Shown: in pieces, positions 59,962 through 64,000 of the stretch
How positions within the stretch are numbered: the first letter of the stretch is position 1
How the letters are laid out: each line of letters starts with the position of its first letter
Assembly: GCF_024448695.1 (NCBI RefSeq)
Contig: NZ_JAMOHY010000012.1
Coordinates: forward strand, 28,489 to 92,488
Reading direction: 5' to 3'
From: Stutzerimonas stutzeri
Lineage (GTDB): Bacteria; Pseudomonadota; Gammaproteobacteria; Pseudomonadales; Pseudomonadaceae
DNA: 64,000 nucleotides
Position numbers and translations under genes: made by a program
The notes under the pieces: generated by a model
Databases searched by the model: none
What the model saw: only the letters and a program-made list of their open reading frames with translations
What the model was told of the DNA's origin: nothing

Positions 59962-62136
59962 TCAGGGTTCCACCACTTGCACGGGAATCAACTGCGGTGC
60001 AGCTGGGGCCTTCTTGTCACGCCTGGCGCGCTTGTTCTTCGCGATCAGCGGCGGACACTTGTTTTCGTTGTGATAAGTCATCTGGCAATCCAGACAGTAG
60101 TGGCATTCGTTATGGTTGATATGCCCATCCGGATGAATTGCCTGCACCTCGCATTCATTGGCGCAGATCTGGCACGGACTGCCGCACTCCTTGCGCCGCT
60201 TGAGCCAATCGAACAGCCGGAAGCGACCGGTGATCGCGAGCCCTGCACCCAGCGGGCATATGTAACGGCAGTACACCTTGCGGGTGAATATATTGATCAC
60301 CAGCAATGCCACCGCGTAGAGCACGAACCACCACTGACGGTCGAACTTGAGGGTGATGGCGGTCTTGAATGGCTCCACTTCGGCAGCCTTCTCGGCCAGC
60401 ATCATGGATTCCAGCGAGATACCGAACAGCACCAGCAATACGATGTACTTGATGGCCCAGAGCCGCTCATGCACGGCGAAGGGCACGTCGTACTGGGGAA
60501 TTTTCAGCTTGCGCGCGGCTTCGTTGATCAGTTCCTGCAGCGCACCGAAGGGGCACAACCAGCCGCAGAACACGCCACGTCCCCAGAGCAGGATGCTTGC
60601 GGCGGTGAAGACCCAGAGAATGAAAATCACCGGATCGGTCAGGAACAGCTCCCAGCGGAAATCCTGTACCAGCGCATGCACGAAGGTCAGTACGTTGACC
60701 ACCGACAGCTGCCCCAGGGCATACCAGCCGATGAACACCACGGTGAAGATCAGGTAGCCATGACGCAGCATTTTCAGGAAGTTGGGGTGCTTGGCGAACT
60801 TGTCCTGCATGAAGAGGATGACAGTCAGCAGCGTCAGCGCGACCAGTATCACGCCGATCTGGAAGCTCTTCTGATACCAGATATTGACCCACATCGGACG
60901 ATTGGCTTCCTCGATGATCGCCAGTTCCTCGGCGGTCGGCAGCGGTCGTTCGATGTATTCCTCGGGAATTTGATAGGGCAGCTCGAAACTGGTGAAGATG
61001 CTGTCTACCGGGCCGGTCTGGCGACGCACCAGCAACTCCATCGTCCACGGCGTACCCGGATCGAACCCGGCATGCTCACGAATGATGAAAATGGCCATTT
61101 CCTTGAAGTCAGGTATGCCTTCGGCGTAGACGTCGTTGAGACGCTGGAAATCGAGGTCGCGGAAGCTGTAGATGTTGCCGAACTGGCGTAGCTGGACCCG
61201 ATCGAAAATCCCGCCACGCACATAGCCCGAGCCCTTGAAGGAGTATTCGCCGCTGCCCAGCACGGCAATGGCATGCTCGCCCGGCTTGAGCTCTTCCATC
61301 AGGAAGCGGTATTGATTGTCACCCAGCAGGTTACGACCGATGGTGGGTGGATCCAGCTGCGCCACGTAGAGATCGACGAAGGTTTCCTCGACCCTGTCGG
61401 CTGACGCCTCGTCAATTCCCTCGGCTTCGGTACCCTGGAAGGCTTCGTTGATCTGACCATTGGTCAGGTGCAGACGTCGAATCGAGCCATCCCCGGTCAG
61501 CTCGCTCCAACTGGCGGGCCGATAGACATCCTTGAGCACGGTCGCCGGCTTCTGCCGCGCACCGATATTGCTCTTGACCAACCCCAGCGATGCCGCCACT
61601 TCATGGGCCGCGCCCATGACGATCTCGTTGATGACCATCACGGTCACCGTGGCGCCGCTCAAGGCATCGATGGTTACGGCGTTGCTGTCACGCGAACGGC
61701 CAATCACTACACGCTGATCGGCCTTGATGCCGGCATATTTGGCGTTGAAATCGTGCAGCTTTTGCTCGGGAATACCGATCAGCAGGATCGGCTCGTGATG
61801 TTCCAGCACATAGGCATCGACAATGACGCCCTCGTTGTCGAGCAACACCTGCATGTTGATCGGCTTGCCGGAATAAGCCGGGATCTGGGTAACGTTGATG
61901 CTTTGGAAGGCATAGCCATGGACGGTGCCGACACCATCGGCAAGGGTACGCACCTGGTATTCGCCGTCAGGCTCGGAGACGTGGGTGACCTGCGGGAAGA
62001 ACTGCTCGATGCGCTGCTGTTCGACCTCATACTCTTTGGCCTGCAGCGCCAGGCTGGCAAGCATAAGGAACACTGCAACCAGCAGATGCTTCCCCCAATT
62101 GCCGACAACAACAGACGTGCTACACAGGGGCTTCAT
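59962..62136 (-). CDS. nosR: NosR, membrane flavo-iron-sulfur protein for N2O reduction
   Basis: A 724-residue polytopic protein, the same length as P. stutzeri NosR. Signal sequence, then a periplasmic FMN domain with DALSGATVT (flavin attached at the Thr), membrane helices with two CxxxCP motifs (CGWLCPFG and CRYICPLG), and a C-terminal cytoplasmic pair of 4Fe-4S motifs (CGSPCQICANEC and CHYCLDCQ). It feeds quinol electrons to NosZ and is needed for nosZ expression. GGAG four bases before ATG 62136. One exact and one weaker ANR/DNR box lie upstream. Confidence 0.97.
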   Translation of the reverse strand: MKPLCSTSVVVGNWGKHLLVAVFLMLASLALQAKEYEVEQQRIEQFFPQVTHVSEPDGEYQVRTLADGVGTVHGYAFQSINVTQIPAYSGKPINMQVLLDNEGVIVDAYVLEHHEPILLIGIPEQKLHDFNAKYAGIKADQRVVIGRSRDSNAVTIDALSGATVTVMVINEIVMGAAHEVAASLGLVKSNIGARQKPATVLKDVYRPASWSELTGDGSIRRLHLTNGQINEAFQGTEAEGIDEASADRVEETFVDLYVAQLDPPTIGRNLLGDNQYRFLMEELKPGEHAIAVLGSGEYSFKGSGYVRGGIFDRVQLRQFGNIYSFRDLDFQRLNDVYAEGIPDFKEMAIFIIREHAGFDPGTPWTMELLVRRQTGPVDSIFTSFELPYQIPEEYIERPLPTAEELAIIEEANRPMWVNIWYQKSFQIGVILVALTLLTVILFMQDKFAKHPNFLKMLRHGYLIFTVVFIGWYALGQLSVVNVLTFVHALVQDFRWELFLTDPVIFILWVFTAASILLWGRGVFCGWLCPFGALQELINEAARKLKIPQYDVPFAVHERLWAIKYIVLLVLFGISLESMMLAEKAAEVEPFKTAITLKFDRQWWFVLYAVALLVINIFTRKVYCRYICPLGAGLAITGRFRLFDWLKRRKECGSPCQICANECEVQAIHPDGHINHNECHYCLDCQMTYHNENKCPPLIAKNKRARRDKKAPAAPQLIPVQVVEP

Positions 62137-62197
62137 ATAACTCCACTTCCGGCTGAAATGTTCAAGGCATGGTAGGTGACAGCGTTCGAGATTACCC

Positions 62198-62211
62198 TTG
62201 ATTGCAATCAA
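62198..62211 (-). promoter_or_regulatory. ANR/DNR box of nosR
   Basis: TTGATTGCAATCAA, a perfect palindrome and exact consensus, 62 bases before the nosR start. Confidence 0.88.
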
Positions 62212-62238
62212 GCCCGCCCCGCACCAGAAGGGATTCCA

Positions 62239-62252
62239 TTGAGCCAAGTCAA
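62239..62252 (-). promoter_or_regulatory. Second, weaker ANR/DNR-like site of nosR
   Basis: TTGAGCCAAGTCAA, with one change in each half-site; its centre is 41 bases upstream of the first box. P. stutzeri nosR is also preceded by more than one such site, as I recall. Confidence 0.5.
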
Positions 62253-62364
62253 TGAAAGTCCGAACACTGCCGTATAACGCCTCGCACTTGCATGAAGACT
62301 AGATGCTATTAAGCGGTCGTCCACAGGCCCGGGAGCCCAAGACGCTAAGTTCCGTACTGGAAAA

Positions 62365-62394
62365 GCAAAAGCCCGATGGGAAGTCCCATCGGGC
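62365..62394 (-). terminator. Terminator after the acyl-CoA dehydrogenase gene
   Basis: Ten-base stem GCCCGATGGG/CCCATCGGGC with a four-base loop, followed on the minus strand by TTTTGCTTTT. It separates the dehydrogenase from the nosR promoter; the rest of the 62137-62460 gap holds only the two boxes. Confidence 0.85.
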
Positions 62395-62460
62395 CGGGTT
62401 GTGAAAGAGGCGTTGGCGAGAGGCACTGAACCTGAACGGTTCCCGCCTGCACCGCTCAGG

Positions 62461-63711
62461 TCAGTGGCGACCCGGTGGCGTAAGGTAGGCCGCAGTAACG
62501 CCGCGGCTGGCTTCGCTGGCCTTGAACTCCATTCTGGCGATGCTGCGCAGGTGCACCTGGTCCGGGCCGTCGGCGAAGCGCAGGGAGCGGCCGCCAATCC
62601 ACATGTCCGCCAATGGCGTATCGGGCGTCAGCCCCATCGCGCCGTAGACCTGGATGGCACGATCGACGACGCTGGTGTGCATCCGCGGCACCAGCGCCTT
62701 GATCATGGAAATCTCCTTGCGCGCGGCCTTGGCACCGACCTCGTCGATCATCCAGGCAGTCTTCAGCACCAGCAGCCGCGCCTGTTCGATTTCGATACGC
62801 GACTCGGCGATCCAGTCGGTCACGTTGGCGTACTGCTGCAGGTACTTGCCGAACGCCTTGCGTTCCTGGCAGCGCTCGACCATCAGCTCCAGCGCCAGCT
62901 CGGCCATGCCGATCGAACGCATGCAGTGATGGATGCGTCCCGGCCCGAGACGCGCCTGAGCCATCATGAAGCCGTCGCCCTCCTTACCCAGCAGGTAGTT
63001 CGCAGGCACCCGCACGTTCTTCAGCAGCAGCTCGCAATGGCCTTCCGGGGCGATGTGGTTCATCACCGGTATATTGCGCACCAGCTCCACGCCAGGCGTG
63101 TCAAAGGGCACCAGGATCATGCTCTGCTGGTGATGCGTGTCGGCGTCGGGATCGGTCTTGCCCATCACGATCAGCACCTTGCAGTGGGGATGCGCGGCGT
63201 TGGTGATAAACCACTTGCGCCCGTTGATGACGTAATCGCCACCGTCGCGACTGATCCGCGTCTGGATATTGGTGGCGTCGGACGACGGCACGTCCGGCTC
63301 GGTCATGGCGAAAGCCGAGCGGATTTCTCCCTCAAGCAGAGGTTTGAGCCAACGCTCGCGCTGCTCGGGCGTGGCGAACAGGTGCAGCAACTCCATGTTG
63401 CCGGTATCCGGCGCATTGCAGTTGAACACCTCGGATGCCCAGTGCACGCGCCCCATGATTTCTGCCAGGGGCGCGTACTCAAGATTGCTCAAGCCCATGC
63501 CTGGCTCATCGTCGCGCAACGAAGGCAGGAACAGGTTCCACAGCCCCTCGGAACGTGCCAGCGCCTTGAGATCGTCCATAAAGGACACGGGATACTGACC
63601 TGCAGCGACCTCGGCATGCCAGGCACCGATGCGTGGCACGATGTGCTGGTCCATGAAGGCGCGCAGCTGCTGGCGCAGCGCCTCCACACGCGGGCTGTAA
63701 GCGAAATTCAT
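62461..63711 (-). CDS. Acyl-CoA dehydrogenase (FadE10/ACAD10-like)
   Basis: A 416-residue FAD enzyme oxidising acyl-CoA at the alpha-beta bond. SAFAMTEPDVPSSDATNI and GRKWFITNAAHPHCKVLIVMG bind FAD and substrate; VYGAMGLTPDTPLADMWIGG near 375 carries the region of the C-terminal FAD motif. Chain-length preference cannot be told; the sequence is of the group longer than the usual 380 residues. The start at 63711 (MNFAYSPRVEALR) fits the family; the 52 upstream codons do not. It has its own terminator and is not part of nos. Confidence 0.88.
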   Translation of the reverse strand: MNFAYSPRVEALRQQLRAFMDQHIVPRIGAWHAEVAAGQYPVSFMDDLKALARSEGLWNLFLPSLRDDEPGMGLSNLEYAPLAEIMGRVHWASEVFNCNAPDTGNMELLHLFATPEQRERWLKPLLEGEIRSAFAMTEPDVPSSDATNIQTRISRDGGDYVINGRKWFITNAAHPHCKVLIVMGKTDPDADTHHQQSMILVPFDTPGVELVRNIPVMNHIAPEGHCELLLKNVRVPANYLLGKEGDGFMMAQARLGPGRIHHCMRSIGMAELALELMVERCQERKAFGKYLQQYANVTDWIAESRIEIEQARLLVLKTAWMIDEVGAKAARKEISMIKALVPRMHTSVVDRAIQVYGAMGLTPDTPLADMWIGGRSLRFADGPDQVHLRSIARMEFKASEASRGVTAAYLTPPGRH

Positions 63712-63882
63712 GCGATAACCTCTGCCAATCCGGATGCGATGCAACCACTTTACGAGCCGCCGCCGGCAAGGCAATGAAAGTACAGCTGCTGAATCAGGCC
63801 CAATCAATCTCACGATGGGCGCCACGAACCGCAACGGCACACGCGAAGCGTGATCCGACTGCTGCACAAAGCAGCTGTTTTT

Positions 63883-63967
63883 GTGGGAGCGAATTCATTC
63901 GCGAGCTTTTTGGCAGAGCACTCGGAGTCGGAGCACAAAGCAGCGCTCGCGGACAAGTCCGCCCCCA
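63883..63967. repeat. REP pair in inverted orientation (REPIN-like)
   Basis: GTGGGAGCGAATTCATTCGC (then GAG) at 63883 and the opposed CTCGCGGACAAGTCCGCCCC (then CAC) ending at 63967 are both clear Pseudomonas REP sequences, about 40 bases apart. The rest of the last 289 bases holds no gene that I can see. Confidence 0.8.
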
Positions 63968-64000
63968 CGATGGCCCGGCGTAGATCGGGTTAACCGAAGG

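Noticed and set aside
57862..61191. An open frame of 1109 codons on the plus strand
   Set aside because: It lies opposite nosZ and nosR, both certain genes; its composition (His-, Val- and Asp-rich) is that of an antisense shadow in high-GC DNA.

Overview
The window looks like a chromosomal segment of a denitrifying Pseudomonas of the P. stutzeri / Halopseudomonas type. The reasons are the Pseudomonas-style order of the division cluster and the genes that follow it, a complete nos operon with a 638-residue NosZ and a 724-residue NosR, DNR-type regulators, REP-like repeats and moderately high GC. This is inferred from gene content and remembered family sequences; no database search was run.

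Positions 1-5000 hold mixed genes: the end of a hybrid sensor kinase, two uncharacterised membrane proteins, an AEC-family transporter and a lone dTDP-4-dehydrorhamnose reductase. Positions 5100-23000 (minus strand) are the complete division and cell-wall (dcw) cluster in the order mraZ-rsmH-ftsL-ftsI-murE-murF-mraY-murD-ftsW-murG-murC-ddlB-ftsQ-ftsA-ftsZ-lpxC. The genes mostly overlap or abut. The cluster starts at a sigma-70 promoter followed by four MraZ boxes and ends at an intrinsic terminator behind lpxC. Positions 23200-33000 continue with conserved housekeeping genes: RNase P RNA, rsmI, lpoA, yraN, gmhA/diaA, dolP, sspB/sspA, the cytochrome bc1 complex petABC, and rplM-rpsI. Positions 33300-36400 hold an ECF-type permease-like protein, yacG, coaE and an MFS drug exporter; the pilBCD genes that often precede coaE in pseudomonads are not there.

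From 36450 to 62250 the window is an anaerobic and denitrification island. It contains the class III ribonucleotide reductase with its activase, a DNR-type regulator, a DGC-domain protein, the O2-independent ubiquinone hydroxylation genes ubiTVU, the NO sensor norR with divergent ytfE/dnrN, dnrO, a second DNR regulator (the Dnr orthologue), dnrP, a LysR regulator, an HPP-CBS membrane protein, a cytoplasmic chemoreceptor with a CZB domain, a short-chain dehydrogenase, nnrS, and tatE-nosLYFDZR. Six good 14-base ANR/DNR boxes and one weaker one, together with a sigma-54 promoter with NorR-type sites, connect these genes into one low-oxygen / nitric-oxide response. DNA precursors (NrdD), quinone (UbiTVU), NO defence (YtfE, NnrS) and N2O reduction (NosZ) would come on together. 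The window ends with an acyl-CoA dehydrogenase and a REP pair.

The most striking observation is that the class III ribonucleotide reductase is split. The large NrdD ends after its zinc motif and lacks the glycyl-radical motif, which lies instead in a separate 55-residue reading frame between nrdD and nrdG. Other points of interest are a DNR-box-controlled DGC protein of unknown role, the poorly understood DnrO and DnrP, an HPP-family membrane protein inside a denitrification island, and a large hairpin separating nosZ from nosD.
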